This document shows positions 8,743 through 18,050 of a stretch of 64,000 nucleotides of DNA, in pieces. Below the pieces are notes generated by a model. The model saw only the letters and a program-made list of their open reading frames with translations. It did no database searches and was not told the origin of the DNA. How positions within the stretch are numbered: position 1 is the stretch's first letter; every line of letters starts with the position of its first letter. Position numbers and translations under genes: made by a program. Source of the stretch: DATBSL01 sp963729875 (lineage in GTDB: Bacteria > Acidobacteriota > Vicinamibacteria > Fen-336); assembly GCA_963729875.1 (NCBI GenBank), contig CAVSPR010000004.1, positions 1,205,530-1,269,529 on the forward strand. Direction: 5' to 3'.

Positions 8743-9609
8743 ATGAGCGCCCGTGGCGCCGTGGCCTTCGCCCTCGCCCTCCTTCTCGGGGGAGCCGTCA
8801 CGCCCTCGCCGCAGGTCACGGCGTCGCCGGCGTGGCGCGTCGTGCCGGCGGAGCGGATCCTCGCGGCGATGGAGAACGTGCGGGCCTACGAGCTCACGGC
8901 TACCGCCAATGGACCGCGGCTGCAGGCCGACGTGGTCATCGAGCTCCTGCACGAGGCCGCCGGGGAGGACGCCCAGCGTCGCCCGCTCTTCATCGGCCAC
9001 CGCGAGTGGTACGAGGCCTTCCTCCGCCGGACCGGCCTGCCGCCCTCGAAGGTGCCGGTCTACGTCCGCCGGCCGTACGAGGTCGGGCAGGACCTCGTCG
9101 TGGACTACCGGCGCGAGCTCGTGGTCGACTCGGTGGTGCAGGGGCCGGTGCCTCGGCTCGCCGCGAACGTGCGCATCTTCTGGGCGAAGGCCCCGGGCCG
9201 GCCGGACGAGTACTCGTACGACGACACGCTGTCGCGCCCCACGCTGCGCGTCACGCAGAAGCGGCTCATCGCCTACCGGCTGGTGGACTACGCGGACCGC
9301 CTCTGGTACGCGGAGATCTCCGGCCTGCACGGCCGCCCCACGAGCGGCGCCCTGGGCCTCCTGTTCGACGTCATCGGCGAGGCCCGCGTCGAGGAGAGCC
9401 GCAGCGCCTTCGCCCCGGACGGGGTCCAGGTGGTCCTCGGGCGGGCGAGCAAGTGGGGCATGGGGCGGACCGAGACGGTGACGGTCTGGCCGGACGGCCA
9501 CGCGGACCCGGGCGTCCCCCCCGGCCGGCCCGACCTCGCGGCCCTCGACGCGCGGCTGCGCGAGCCGCTGGCCATCCGCTTTCGTCCGCTCCCGAAGGAG
9601 CCCTACTAG
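8743..9609 (+). CDS. Secreted hypothetical protein
   Basis: 288 residues. A Sec signal peptide is likely (AVAFALALLLGGAVTPS). The mature part is a mixed alpha/beta domain of unknown family with NVRAYELTATANGPRLQADVVIELLHEA, GHREWYEAFLRRTGLP and YEVGQDLVVDYRRELVVDSV; the last could be part of a lipocalin- or cystatin-like sheet, but this is weak. ATG at 8743 was chosen because it starts the signal peptide; the frame is open further upstream. Its TAG overlaps the convergent DUF3014 gene stop by CTAG. Confidence 0.6.
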   Translation: MSARGAVAFALALLLGGAVTPSPQVTASPAWRVVPAERILAAMENVRAYELTATANGPRLQADVVIELLHEAAGEDAQRRPLFIGHREWYEAFLRRTGLPPSKVPVYVRRPYEVGQDLVVDYRRELVVDSVVQGPVPRLAANVRIFWAKAPGRPDEYSYDDTLSRPTLRVTQKRLIAYRLVDYADRLWYAEISGLHGRPTSGALGLLFDVIGEARVEESRSAFAPDGVQVVLGRASKWGMGRTETVTVWPDGHADPGVPPGRPDLAALDARLREPLAIRFRPLPKEPY

Positions 9610-10481
9610 CGGGGCGAAGGAGGCGGGGCGGCGAGTGCTCCCTGCAGCTCGCGCAGCTTGCCCTGGACGAGCCGGACGTTGCGCGGGCCGGTCCTGAGGA
9701 ACTGCTTCTGCGCCGGCGTGAGGCCCTCCAGCTTCGGGTCGGCGTAGCGGAAGCCGATCGCGTGCGGGACGAGCTCGACGTCGGCCGGCAGGACCGGGAC
9801 CGCGAGAAGCGCGCGGATCGCCCGGTCGAGGGCGCTTCCGAAGCCGCCCTCGGGGTGCCCGAGCTCGACGTAGGCCGCCTCGAACAGGGGAGCGAGGGTG
9901 CGGTAGGCGGTGGCCGCGGCGGCCGCGTCGACCGACGCCACGACGTCGCCGAAGAGGTCGTAGCCGGCGAAGCCGGCGGGGTCGGGCACGATCAGCCGGG
10001 CGGGACGGCGCGCGGGCTTGAAGCGCTGCTTCGGGGCGAGGAACTCGAGGTGCGGCCGCGGGGTCTCTCCGTCCGCGATGTTCACCACGACGACGGCCAG
10101 CGTCCGGACGAGGGCGGTGCGCGCGAGCCAGCGGGCGAGCTCGGGGTGGGCCGAGAGCGCCGCCGCCAGCTGGCGCACGAAGGCGTCGCTGTCGTCGAGC
10201 GGGGGAAGCGGGACGGCCGGCGTCGCGGAGGCCCGGGCGGCCGGTGCGGTGGTCGCGAGGGCGACGGGGCTCGGGGTCGGCTTCGGCTTCGCCGGGTTGC
10301 GGAAGACGAGGAACAGGACGCCCAGCAGGCCGATGGCCACCACCGCGCCCAGGGCGAGCAGGGCCGGGAAGCCGAGGCCTCCTCTTCCCGGCTCGGGCTC
10401 GGGCCGGTACGGCCGGACGGTGTCGTCCTCGACCTGCCGCCGGGTCGGCTCGATCTCGAAATCGTCCAGGTCGTCGGGCAT
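9606..10481 (-). CDS. DUF3014 domain membrane protein
   Basis: 291 residues. An acidic N-terminus and Pro/Arg linker precede one transmembrane helix (about residues 38-60, LLALGAVVAIGLLGVLFLVF). A Pro/Ala-rich periplasmic stalk leads into a DUF3014 domain with DAFVRQLAAALSAHPELARWLA (about 100-121) and VVVVNIADGETPRPHLEFL (about 135-153). Function of DUF3014 is unknown; it is found in envelope-anchored proteins of Gram-negative bacteria. Convergent with the secreted protein gene and divergent from parA. Confidence 0.8.
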   Translation of the reverse strand: MPDDLDDFEIEPTRRQVEDDTVRPYRPEPEPGRGGLGFPALLALGAVVAIGLLGVLFLVFRNPAKPKPTPSPVALATTAPAARASATPAVPLPPLDDSDAFVRQLAAALSAHPELARWLARTALVRTLAVVVVNIADGETPRPHLEFLAPKQRFKPARRPARLIVPDPAGFAGYDLFGDVVASVDAAAAATAYRTLAPLFEAAYVELGHPEGGFGSALDRAIRALLAVPVLPADVELVPHAIGFRYADPKLEGLTPAQKQFLRTGPRNVRLVQGKLRELQGALAAPPPSPR

Positions 10482-10617
10482 CGGACCCTCCCGCTCCCAA
10501 GCGTACCGCCAGCGGGGCGGCGTGAGGGAGTGGTGGACGCGTTTTCACCGATGTGCGGGCGCGCGAGGGGAGTAACATGCCGGGTCGCGGGCCGTCCTTC
10601 CGCACAGGAGCACTTTG

Positions 10618-11406
10618 ATGCGTTTCGTGGTTTTCAACCAGAAGGGCGGCGTGGGCAAGTCCACGATCGCGGCCAACCTCGCGGCGGTCGCGGCTTCGCG
10701 TGGCGAGCGCACGCTGCTCGTCGACCTCGACCCCCAGGCGAACGCCTCCCAGTACGTCCTCGGCCCGGTGGCCGCGGAGGCGAAGCCGAACCTCCTCGAC
10801 CTCTTCGAGGAGTGCCTCTCTTTCCACCTGTTCAAGACGGACCCCAGGGTGTTCGTCCACCCCTCGTCCTTCCCGAAGCTCGACCTCCTCCCGTCGCACC
10901 CGTCGGTCGAAGGGCTCCTCTCGAAGCTCGAGTCCCGGCACAAGATCTTCCGCATCCGGGAGGTGGTGGACGCGCTCGGATACGGGACGGTCTTCTTCGA
11001 CACGCCCCCGGCCTACAACGTGCTGACCCTCTCCGCCCTCGTGGCCGCCGACCGCGTGCTCATCCCGTTCGACTGCGACGACTTCGCGCGGCGCGCCATC
11101 ACGCCGCTGCTCGAGCGCATCGAGGAGGTGCGACAGGACCACAACCCGCGCCTGAAGGTCGAGGGGATCGTGGTGAACCAGTTCCAGGGGCGGGCCAACT
11201 TCCCCCAGCAGGCCGTGGACGAGCTCGTCGCGGCGGGCCTGCCCGTCCTGGAGCCGTACATCTCGGCGTCGGTGCGCATCCGGGAGTCGCACCACGCGGC
11301 GCGCCCCATGGTCTACTTCGAGGCCTCGCACAAGGTGTCGGGGGAGTTCGAGGGCCTCTACGACCGCCTGCGGTTGCCGCGCAAGGAGCGGCGCAAGGCG
11401 AGCTAG
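10618..11406 (+). CDS. ParA/MinD-family P-loop ATPase
   Basis: 262 residues. Deviant Walker A NQKGGVGKST (residues 7-16), DLDPQANAS (about 39) and switch FDTPPAY define the ParA/Soj group that positions DNA or protein cargo using ATP-dependent dimerisation. FDCDDFARRAITPLLERIEEV and IVVNQFQGRANFPQQAVDEL follow the usual order. Start is the ATG at 10618 with AGGAG seven bases upstream, not the adjacent in-frame TTG at 10615. No ParB or parS-like gene is adjacent; the next gene is a Rho-N-like protein, so this is an orphan that may position another cargo. Confidence 0.9.
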   Translation: MRFVVFNQKGGVGKSTIAANLAAVAASRGERTLLVDLDPQANASQYVLGPVAAEAKPNLLDLFEECLSFHLFKTDPRVFVHPSSFPKLDLLPSHPSVEGLLSKLESRHKIFRIREVVDALGYGTVFFDTPPAYNVLTLSALVAADRVLIPFDCDDFARRAITPLLERIEEVRQDHNPRLKVEGIVVNQFQGRANFPQQAVDELVAAGLPVLEPYISASVRIRESHHAARPMVYFEASHKVSGEFEGLYDRLRLPRKERRKAS

Positions 11407-11456
11407 AATCTCCCGGTCGGCCGCCCGCGGACGCGGCGTGGGACAAGGAGCGGAGG

Positions 11457-11786
11457 ATGGCGCACACCTACGAGGAGCTGAAGAAGAAGACGGTCGAGGA
11501 CCTGCGCGAGATCGCCAAGGGGATCGATCACGAGGCGGTCAAGGGCTTCACGCAGATGAACAAGGAGCACCTGCTCCCCGCCATCTGCAAGGCTCTCGGC
11601 ATCGAGTTCCACAAGCACCCGCACCACGAGGCGCGAGGCATCGACAAGGCGAAGCTGAAGGCCCGGATGCACGCGCTGAAGGCCGAGAAGCAGAAGGCGA
11701 TCGAGGCCCGCGACGAGGCGAGGCTCAAGGCCATTCGCCGCGAGTACCACCACCTCAACCGGAAGATCCGCGGGGCAACCGTCTAG
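11457..11786 (+). CDS. Rho N-terminal-domain-like small protein
   Basis: 109 residues. The first half, TYEELKKKTVEDLREIAKGI to KEHLLPAICKALGIE, matches the SAP/LEM-like helix-extended Rho_N domain that helps Rho contact nucleic acid. The second half is a strongly basic helix (KAKLKARMHALKAEKQKAIEARDEARLKAIRREYH). A small nucleic-acid-binding protein is likely. AAGGAG and GGAGG lie directly before ATG 11457. It starts 50 bases after the parA stop and is probably co-transcribed. Confidence 0.75.
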   Translation: MAHTYEELKKKTVEDLREIAKGIDHEAVKGFTQMNKEHLLPAICKALGIEFHKHPHHEARGIDKAKLKARMHALKAEKQKAIEARDEARLKAIRREYHHLNRKIRGATV

Positions 11787-11801
11787 GTAGGCGGCTTCGG
11801 C

Positions 11802-13676
11802 TCACTCCTCGCCGCAGAGGCAGTGGGCGTAGACGCCGCGCGGGTCGTTCCACCGCGAGAGCCGCTCGACGTCCGCCTGCAGCGCACGCACCCGGCCGGC
11901 CAGGGACGCGGCGGCCGCGGGCGCCGAGGCCTCCCGCGTCCAGCCCGCCCCCGCCACCAGCTCGAGCGCCTGCGCGGACAGCATCGAGGCGATCCTCTCG
12001 CGCAGCGTCTTCTCCTTCTCCACGTACCACACGCGGTAGCCCTTCTCGAGCTTCGCCCGCTTCGCCGCCGACTCGATCGCCTGGTCGAGGCCGCCCAGCT
12101 GGTCGACGAGGCCGATCCGCTTCGCGTCCTCGCCGCTCCAGACCCGGCCGCGGGCGATCCGGTCCACCTGCTCGCGGGGCATCTTCCGGGCCTTGGACAC
12201 GCGGTCGAGGAAGTCCTGGTAGCCCTCGTCGATGAACTGCTGCACCACGTCCGCGACGGCGGGGTCCATCGGCCGGTCGGGCCGCAGGGCATCGCTGAAG
12301 CGCGTGGTGCCCACCCCGTCCGTGTGGACGCCGAGGTATCTCGCGAGGGCCTTGTCGACGGTGGGGAAGACGCCGAAGATCCCGATCGAGCCGGTGATCG
12401 TCTCCGGGGCCGCCCAGACCTCGTCCGACTCGGTGGTGATCCAGTAGCCACCCGACGCGGCGACGCTGCCCATCGACGCCACGAGGGGCTTGCCGGCCTG
12501 GCGCACGAGCGCGCACTCGCGGCGGATGATCTCGGAGGCGAACGCGCTGCCGCCCCCGCTGTCGACCCGGAGGACGACGGCCTTCACCGAGTCGTCCTCC
12601 CGCGCCCGGCGCAGGAGGCGGGCGGTGGAGTCGCCCCCGATCGCCCCCGCGGGCTGGCTCCCGTCGAGGATGTCCCCCTTGGCCACCACCACCGCGACCG
12701 CGGCGCCCTTGCCCGTGGCGCCCGAGCGGTCGCCGCCGCGAGCCTGGAGGTACGTCCCCACCCCGACCTGCCGGAACGACTTCTTCTCCTCGTCCTCGCC
12801 CACCAGCTCGATCAGGCGCTTGCGGACCTCGTCCCGCTGGGCGAGCTTGTCGACGAGCTTCGCGTCGAGCGCCATCTTCCCCACGTCCCCGGAGGCGGCG
12901 CGGAGCCGGTCGGGCATGGCGTCGACGAGGCCCGTGATGTCCTCGGGCCGCAGCTTGCGGGCGGCGGCGACGTCCTCGAGGTACGTCCGCCACAGGTCGC
13001 CGTAGAAGTCGAGGGACATCTCCTTCGACTCGGGCGACATGCCGTCGCGGAGGTAGGGCTCGACGGCCGACTTGTACTCGCCGACGCGGAAGACGTGCAC
13101 GTCGATGCCGTAGCGGTCGAGGCCCTCCTTGTAGTAGTTGCGCCAGCGGCCGTATCCCTCGAGGAGGAGGAGGCCGTCGGGGTGCATGTAGACCTCGTCG
13201 GCCTGGGCCGCGAGGTAGTAGGACGGCTGCATGTAGCCGTCGGCGTACGCCACGACCTTCTTGCCGCTCTTCCTGAAGTCGGCGATGGCCGCGCGCAGGT
13301 CGCGCAGCTTGGTGAGACCCGCCCCCGACATGTCGTTCAGGTCGAGGTACAGGGCCTTGATCCTCGTGTCGTCCTTGGCCGCCCGGATCGCGTCGAGGAG
13401 GTCCTTGAGGAGCGTCTCCTTCGCCATCGACCCCACGCCGGCGGAGTCCGCCACGAGCCGCTGCAGGGGATCGCCCCCGGAGAGCTGCTCGACGATCGTG
13501 CCCTGGGGCTTCACCACCAGGGCGGCTCCGTCGGGAACCCTTGGCCGGGCGCGCCAGGCGCCGATCGCCAGGGCCGCGAGCAGGCCGAAGAAGAGCACGT
13601 TGACCAGGAAGCGCCGCAGGCCGTCGAAGCCCCGCAGGAGCCGGGTGAGGAAGGAAGGGGAGCGATCGTCGCGCAT
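11802..13676 (-). CDS. sppA: Signal peptide peptidase SppA, 67 kDa type
   Basis: 624-residue membrane Ser/Lys protease that degrades cleaved signal peptides in the envelope. One N-terminal transmembrane helix (about residues 23-41) anchors it. It has two peptidase S49 repeats. The general-base Lys is in VGEYKSAVEP (about K202) and the nucleophile in VAASGGYW (about S408), matching the long E. coli-type SppA in order and spacing. ITGSIGIFGVFPTVDKAL follows as expected. Full length with no interruption. It ends 15 bases from the convergent Rho-N gene. Confidence 0.93.
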   Translation of the reverse strand: MRDDRSPSFLTRLLRGFDGLRRFLVNVLFFGLLAALAIGAWRARPRVPDGAALVVKPQGTIVEQLSGGDPLQRLVADSAGVGSMAKETLLKDLLDAIRAAKDDTRIKALYLDLNDMSGAGLTKLRDLRAAIADFRKSGKKVVAYADGYMQPSYYLAAQADEVYMHPDGLLLLEGYGRWRNYYKEGLDRYGIDVHVFRVGEYKSAVEPYLRDGMSPESKEMSLDFYGDLWRTYLEDVAAARKLRPEDITGLVDAMPDRLRAASGDVGKMALDAKLVDKLAQRDEVRKRLIELVGEDEEKKSFRQVGVGTYLQARGGDRSGATGKGAAVAVVVAKGDILDGSQPAGAIGGDSTARLLRRAREDDSVKAVVLRVDSGGGSAFASEIIRRECALVRQAGKPLVASMGSVAASGGYWITTESDEVWAAPETITGSIGIFGVFPTVDKALARYLGVHTDGVGTTRFSDALRPDRPMDPAVADVVQQFIDEGYQDFLDRVSKARKMPREQVDRIARGRVWSGEDAKRIGLVDQLGGLDQAIESAAKRAKLEKGYRVWYVEKEKTLRERIASMLSAQALELVAGAGWTREASAPAAAASLAGRVRALQADVERLSRWNDPRGVYAHCLCGEE

Positions 13677-13707
13677 TTCTTGGTCTCCTCTGTCGCTCTG
13701 GAACCGT

Positions 13708-14697
13708 CTAGACGTCGATCAGCCTGGCCGCGGCGGCGCCGTAGCGCTCGCCGCGGGCCGCGCCCACCGGGAAGAGGGCGTCGAGGCGTGCCACCTCGTC
13801 GGCGGTCAGGACGACGGACGCGGCGGCCACGTTCTGCTCGAGGTACCGGCTGCTCTTCGTTCCGGGGATGGGCACGACGTCCTCGCCCTTCGCCAGCATC
13901 CAGGCGAGGGCGAGCTGGGCTGCCGCGCAGCCCTTCGCCTCCGCCATCTCGAAGACGGGCCGGGCCAGCGCGACGTTCGCCTCGATGTTCCCGGCCTGGA
14001 AGCGGGACGACGAGTGCCGCCAGTCGTCGGCGGCGAGGTCGCCCGGGCGGCGGAAGCGCCCGGTGAGGAGGCCGCGGCCGAGCGGGCTGTAGGCCACGAA
14101 GCCGATGCCGAGCTGGCGGCAGGCGGCGAGCGACCCCGCCTCGTGGTCGCGCGTGAACAGCGAGTACTCGCTCTGGAGCGCGGTGATCGGGTGCACCGCG
14201 TGGGCCCGGCGCAGCGTGGCGGGGGAGGCCTCCGAGAGGCCGAGGAAGCGGACCTTCCCGTCGCGAACGAGACCGGCCATGGCCCCCACCGTCTCCTCGA
14301 TCGGCGTCTCGGGGTCCACCCGGTGCTGGTAGTAGAGGTCGATCGTGTCGAGCCCGAGCCGCTTGAGGCTGGCGTCGCAGCAGGCCCGGACGTACTCCGG
14401 CCGCCCGTTCACGCCCCGGGCGAGGGGGTCGCTCCCGCGCACGATCCCGAACTTGGTGGCCAGCACGAACGACTCCCGCGGCCGTCCCCGCAGCGCTCTT
14501 CCCACCAGCTCCTCGTTGGTGTGGGGGCCGTAGGCGTCGGAGGTGTCGAGCATCGTGACGCCGAGCTCGAGGGCGCGGTGGATGGTCGCGATCGCCTCGG
14601 CCTCGTCCCGCGGGCCGTAGAAGTCCGACATCCCCATGCAGCCGAGGCCGATCGCCCCGACCTCGAGCCCCTGCCGGCCCAGCCGCCGCTTCTCCAT
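13708..14697 (-). CDS. Aldo/keto reductase
   Basis: 329-residue NADPH-dependent oxidoreductase of the AKR13/YajO-like group. It contains GLGCMGMSDFYG (about residue 18), DTSDAYGPHTNEEL (about 50, catalytic Asp and Tyr), FVLATKFG (about 80, Lys) and LYYQHRVDPETPIEE (about 122, His). VPIPGTKSSRYLEQN near residue 280 binds the cofactor phosphate. ATG at 14697 is the family start; the frame stays open far upstream only as antisense to the transporter gene. Physiological substrate unknown. Confidence 0.92.
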   Translation of the reverse strand: MEKRRLGRQGLEVGAIGLGCMGMSDFYGPRDEAEAIATIHRALELGVTMLDTSDAYGPHTNEELVGRALRGRPRESFVLATKFGIVRGSDPLARGVNGRPEYVRACCDASLKRLGLDTIDLYYQHRVDPETPIEETVGAMAGLVRDGKVRFLGLSEASPATLRRAHAVHPITALQSEYSLFTRDHEAGSLAACRQLGIGFVAYSPLGRGLLTGRFRRPGDLAADDWRHSSSRFQAGNIEANVALARPVFEMAEAKGCAAAQLALAWMLAKGEDVVPIPGTKSSRYLEQNVAAASVVLTADEVARLDALFPVGAARGERYGAAAARLIDV

Positions 14698-14769
14698 CGA
14701 ATCCTCCGACGCCCATCTTATGCCGCCCCCCGCCGGGACTAGAATGCGGCCGCCCCGCGGAGGTCCGAG

Positions 14770-16059
14770 ATGAGCGCGAGAACGCCCTTCCCGAAGGTCT
14801 TCTGGATCGCGAACCTGATCGAGGTCCTCGAGCGGTTCGCCTACTACGGCATCTACTTCGGCTTCGGGATCTACATGGCCTCGCTCGGCTACTCCCGCAG
14901 CCAGCTCGGCATCGTGCAGAGCCTGTTCCTGCTCCTCTCCTACGTGACGCCGGTCATCTCCGGCACCTTCGCCGACCGCTACGGCTTCAAGAAGGTGCTG
15001 ATCGTCTCCTACCTCGCGTACCTGCCCTCGATCCTGCTGCTCATCTTCACGAAGTCGTACTCGGGCATCGTCCTGACGATGCTCTCGATCGGCCTCGCCG
15101 CCGGCATCTTCAAGCCGCTCGTCTCGGGCACCGTTCGCTCGGTGACGGACAAGACCAACAAGACCCTCGGCTTCGGCATCTTCTACGCCATGGTGAACGT
15201 CGGCGGGTCGTTCGGCCCGATGGTGGCCGGGCAGCTGCGCGCGATCTCCTGGGACTACGCCTTCATCGCCGCGGCGGTGGCGATCGTCGTCATGCTGCTC
15301 ATCACGGTCTTCTTCTACGAGGAGCCCCCTCGCGAGATCGAGGGCAAGACGCTCGGCCAGAAGCTGGGGGAGATCGGCGAGGCCCTGTCCGACCCCAAGT
15401 TCACCGCCTTCCTCGTGCTCCTCGGCCTGTTCTTCTGGCTCCCGTTCTGGTCCTTCTTCAACCTCTGCGCCCTCTACGTGGACAGCGACCTCGACACGGT
15501 CCGCCTCTACCAGGTGCTGGCCGGGGTCTTCGGGACGGGGGTCGCCGGGTTCCTCTCCCACGCGGGGGAGGACGGCGTGCGCCGGGTCCTGGGGGAGTCG
15601 ATCTCGCACACCGGCTACGTCATCATGGCGCTGCAGGTGTTCGTGTCGGGCTTCCTGGAGAAGAGGAAGGCCCTGCCCTCCTTCATGGCCGGCCTCGCGG
15701 TGGCCGCCGCCGGGTTCTTCGTGATCGGCTCCGCCCGGGCCACGGCGGCCCCCCTCGTCTTCCTCGGCATCTTCCTCTTCGGGGTGGGGGAGATGGTGGC
15801 CTCGCCGCGCATCCAGGAGTACATCACCTGGCTCGCCCCGAAGGAGAAGGCGGGCCTCTACATGGGCTCGAACTTCCTCGCGGTCGGCATCGGCGGCTTC
15901 GCGAGCGGGATCACCTACACGACGCTGTACGGCCACGTGAAGGACCTCGGCCACCCGGAGTGGGTCTGGTATGCCCTCGCCGCGCACTTCGTGCTGGCGA
16001 TCGTCGTGCTGAACGTGTTCGTGAAGCTCTTCGGGGAGTTCCGCGAGCGGGAGGCCTGA
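14770..16059 (+). CDS. MFS transporter, POT/PTR-like (peptide transporter type)
   Basis: 429 residues with about 12-14 transmembrane helices. The N-terminal ANLIEVLERFAYYGIYFG carries the E-x-x-E-R-F-x-Y-Y signature of proton-coupled oligopeptide transporters (POT family), and GTFADRYGFKKVLIVSY is the MFS motif A loop. Likely imports di/tripeptides or related small molecules with protons. A GGAGG sits a few bases before the ATG. Divergent from the aldo/keto reductase with about 70 bases between, which must hold both promoters. Confidence 0.85.
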   Translation: MSARTPFPKVFWIANLIEVLERFAYYGIYFGFGIYMASLGYSRSQLGIVQSLFLLLSYVTPVISGTFADRYGFKKVLIVSYLAYLPSILLLIFTKSYSGIVLTMLSIGLAAGIFKPLVSGTVRSVTDKTNKTLGFGIFYAMVNVGGSFGPMVAGQLRAISWDYAFIAAAVAIVVMLLITVFFYEEPPREIEGKTLGQKLGEIGEALSDPKFTAFLVLLGLFFWLPFWSFFNLCALYVDSDLDTVRLYQVLAGVFGTGVAGFLSHAGEDGVRRVLGESISHTGYVIMALQVFVSGFLEKRKALPSFMAGLAVAAAGFFVIGSARATAAPLVFLGIFLFGVGEMVASPRIQEYITWLAPKEKAGLYMGSNFLAVGIGGFASGITYTTLYGHVKDLGHPEWVWYALAAHFVLAIVVLNVFVKLFGEFREREA

Positions 16060-16063
16060 TCCC

Positions 16064-17068
16064 TCAGCGCCCGGGCGCGTGCGGCGCCGGGGGTGCCTCG
16101 GGGAGCGGGGGCGTACCCTCGGGCCGCGGGGGGGCGGGAGGCGGCGGTGCCTCGGGCGGCGGGCCGCCGTGGCGGTTGTCGACCGTGACCGCGGTGAACA
16201 CGCCTTCGACCCTGACGTCGTAGCCCGGCGCCCCGGCGTCGCCCGGCGTCTGGCGCCGGACCGCGTTGAAGGGCAGGCCGGCCCCGTGCACGCGGACGGG
16301 CGTGCCGCGCGGGACGCTGATCCGGGTCGCGTTGAAGACGCCCTTCAGGCGGAGGGTGACGGGCTGCTCCGGGCGCGGCAGCCGGAGGTCGAGGGCGAGG
16401 AACACGCCCTGGATCTCACCGTCGGTCACGCGCCCGCGCGAGAGATCGAGGCGGCCGCGCACGCCCACCGCGTTCACGTCGAGGCGGACCGGGAGATCGG
16501 TCGGAAGGGCGACCTCCCACCGCTCCTTCCGGCCGGGGAGAAAGACCACTCCGTCCCGCCGCCCGGCCACCAGCCGCACGCGGGCCTCGTCGCCCTCCAT
16601 CGTCGTCTCCAGTCGGGAGCGGTCGTGGCGGCCCGCGGCGCGACCGTCGGCCAGGACGCCCGCGGGCAGCGCGCGCGACTCGACGTCGAGCCACGCGCCG
16701 GCCACGCGAGCGTCGAGGCGGACGCTCCGGGCCTCGCCGGGGCGGGCGGCCGACTCCGCGGCCCACGGTCCGGCCGTGGTCTCGGGCCGGGCACCGGCGG
16801 CGACCCAGCCGAGGCCACCGAGGACGATCGCCGGCCCGAGGAGGACGAGCCACGGGGCGCGACTCTTCTCGAACGCGATCTTGATGCCGGCCGACATGAT
16901 GAGGAGCGGCCAGAGGACGATCGCGTCGAACCAGAAGGACCAGGGCAGGACCCCGGTGGTGCACAGGAGGAGGAGGAAGGCGAAGCCGATGAGCCCGATC
17001 CCGTCAGCCGCGCGGCCCCAGTCGGCCCTCGGCCTCTCCTCGCTCGGCGTGGCCGCCCCCTGGGTCAT
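16064..17068 (-). CDS. Membrane protein with DUF4097/LiaF-like beta-helical C-terminus
   Basis: 334 residues. Two or three N-terminal transmembrane helices (IGLIGFAFLLLLCTTGVLPW, FDAIVLWPLLIMSAGIKIAF, WLVLLGPAIVLGGLGWVAAG) precede a repetitive beta-strand domain with strands such as VRLDVNAVGVRGRLDLS and VTLRLKGVFNATRISVP, similar to LiaF/DUF4097 adhesin-like domains, and a Pro-rich tail. Likely an envelope-stress or anti-sigma-associated component. It is the last gene of the minus-strand group beginning with the sigma factor at 23680, about 100 bases after the DUF4097 lipoprotein gene. Confidence 0.65.
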   Translation of the reverse strand: MTQGAATPSEERPRADWGRAADGIGLIGFAFLLLLCTTGVLPWSFWFDAIVLWPLLIMSAGIKIAFEKSRAPWLVLLGPAIVLGGLGWVAAGARPETTAGPWAAESAARPGEARSVRLDARVAGAWLDVESRALPAGVLADGRAAGRHDRSRLETTMEGDEARVRLVAGRRDGVVFLPGRKERWEVALPTDLPVRLDVNAVGVRGRLDLSRGRVTDGEIQGVFLALDLRLPRPEQPVTLRLKGVFNATRISVPRGTPVRVHGAGLPFNAVRRQTPGDAGAPGYDVRVEGVFTAVTVDNRHGGPPPEAPPPPAPPRPEGTPPLPEAPPAPHAPGR

Positions 17069-17167
17069 GGCTCTTCCCCCTGTCCCACAAGACTTTACGG
17101 GAAGCCGGGAGCGCCCGTTCCGTCACCCACCGACCGCCGCCGGCCGTTGGCCGATTAGGGGGAAGGC

Positions 17168-17981
17168 TCAGCGGCTCGCTGGCGCGGGGACGGCCTCGGC
17201 GGGGGGCTTGGACGCCACCGCCGAGAGCCCTCGGTCGACGTGCACGGAGCCGTTCACCGTCCGCAGCTCGAACCGCGCGCCACCGCTGCCGATGCGCCCC
17301 TCGATCTTGCGCCGGCTCCGGGTGGCCTCCGCGAGGTCGAAGTCGCAGCCCACGCTCCCGTTCACCGTGCGCGCCTCGACGTCGGCGCTCGCGTCGCGGG
17401 GGAGAGTGAGGCGGACCGTGCCGTTGGTCGTCTTCAGCCGGCTGCGGCCGGTCGGGTCCACCCGGGCGAGGGCCACCTCCACGCCGCCGTTCACGGACGA
17501 GGCCTCCACCTCGCCCGCGGCCCCGTCCACGTGCACCGAGCCGTTCACCGTCGAGGCCTCGAGCGCGCCCTCGACCCCCTTGATCTCGACCGGACCGTTC
17601 ACGTTGCCCACGCGGACGCGGGCGGTGCGGGGCACGCTCACCCGGTAGTCCACGCGACCGGCGCGTCCCATCCAGCGGACCCGGGGGGCGCGGGTGCGGA
17701 CCGAGAGCCGGTCGCCCTCGCCGACGATCTCGACCTGCAGCTCCTCGAGTGCGTGCTCGCTTCCGGCGTGCTTGACGGCCTCGATCCGGACGCGCGCCTC
17801 GTCCCACGGCGGCCACCTCGATCCGGCCGTTGGTGTTCTCGAGGGAGAGCGTGCCGCCCGCGGCGAGGGGGCGGCTCTCGTCCACCCTGGACTCGAACCG
17901 CATGCCGAAGTCGCCGCCGACGCACCCGCTCAGGGCGAGTGCGGCGAACAGACCGAGGCCCGCGAGGATCCCGCGCTTCAT
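17168..17981 (-). pseudogene. DUF4097-family lipoprotein, one frameshift
   Basis: A lipoprotein signal peptide (MKRGILAGLGLFAALALSGC) starts at 17981 and leads into a DUF4097-type beta-helix with repeated NVNGPVEI, TVNGSVHV, SVNGGVEV and TTNGTVRL units, about one every 17-20 residues. The reading frame breaks at about 17807: removing one C there joins NTNGRIEVAA to WDEARVRIEAVKHAG and restores about 270 residues. The clean repeats on both sides argue for a sequencing insertion rather than decay. Such proteins are often found with ECF sigma/anti-sigma systems, as here. Confidence 0.75.
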
Positions 17982-18050
17982 GTCGTCTCCTCCGCTTCGC
18001 ACGTGTCTACGCAGGCCGGGCCCCGAGGGTTCGGGAAAACCGGGGGAGGC

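Noticed and set aside
13708..15987. Minus-strand frame extending the aldo/keto reductase to 759 residues
   Set aside because: The extra 430 residues are antisense to the POT-like transporter and rich in Glu/Arg/Val-Gly noise; the reductase starts at 14697.
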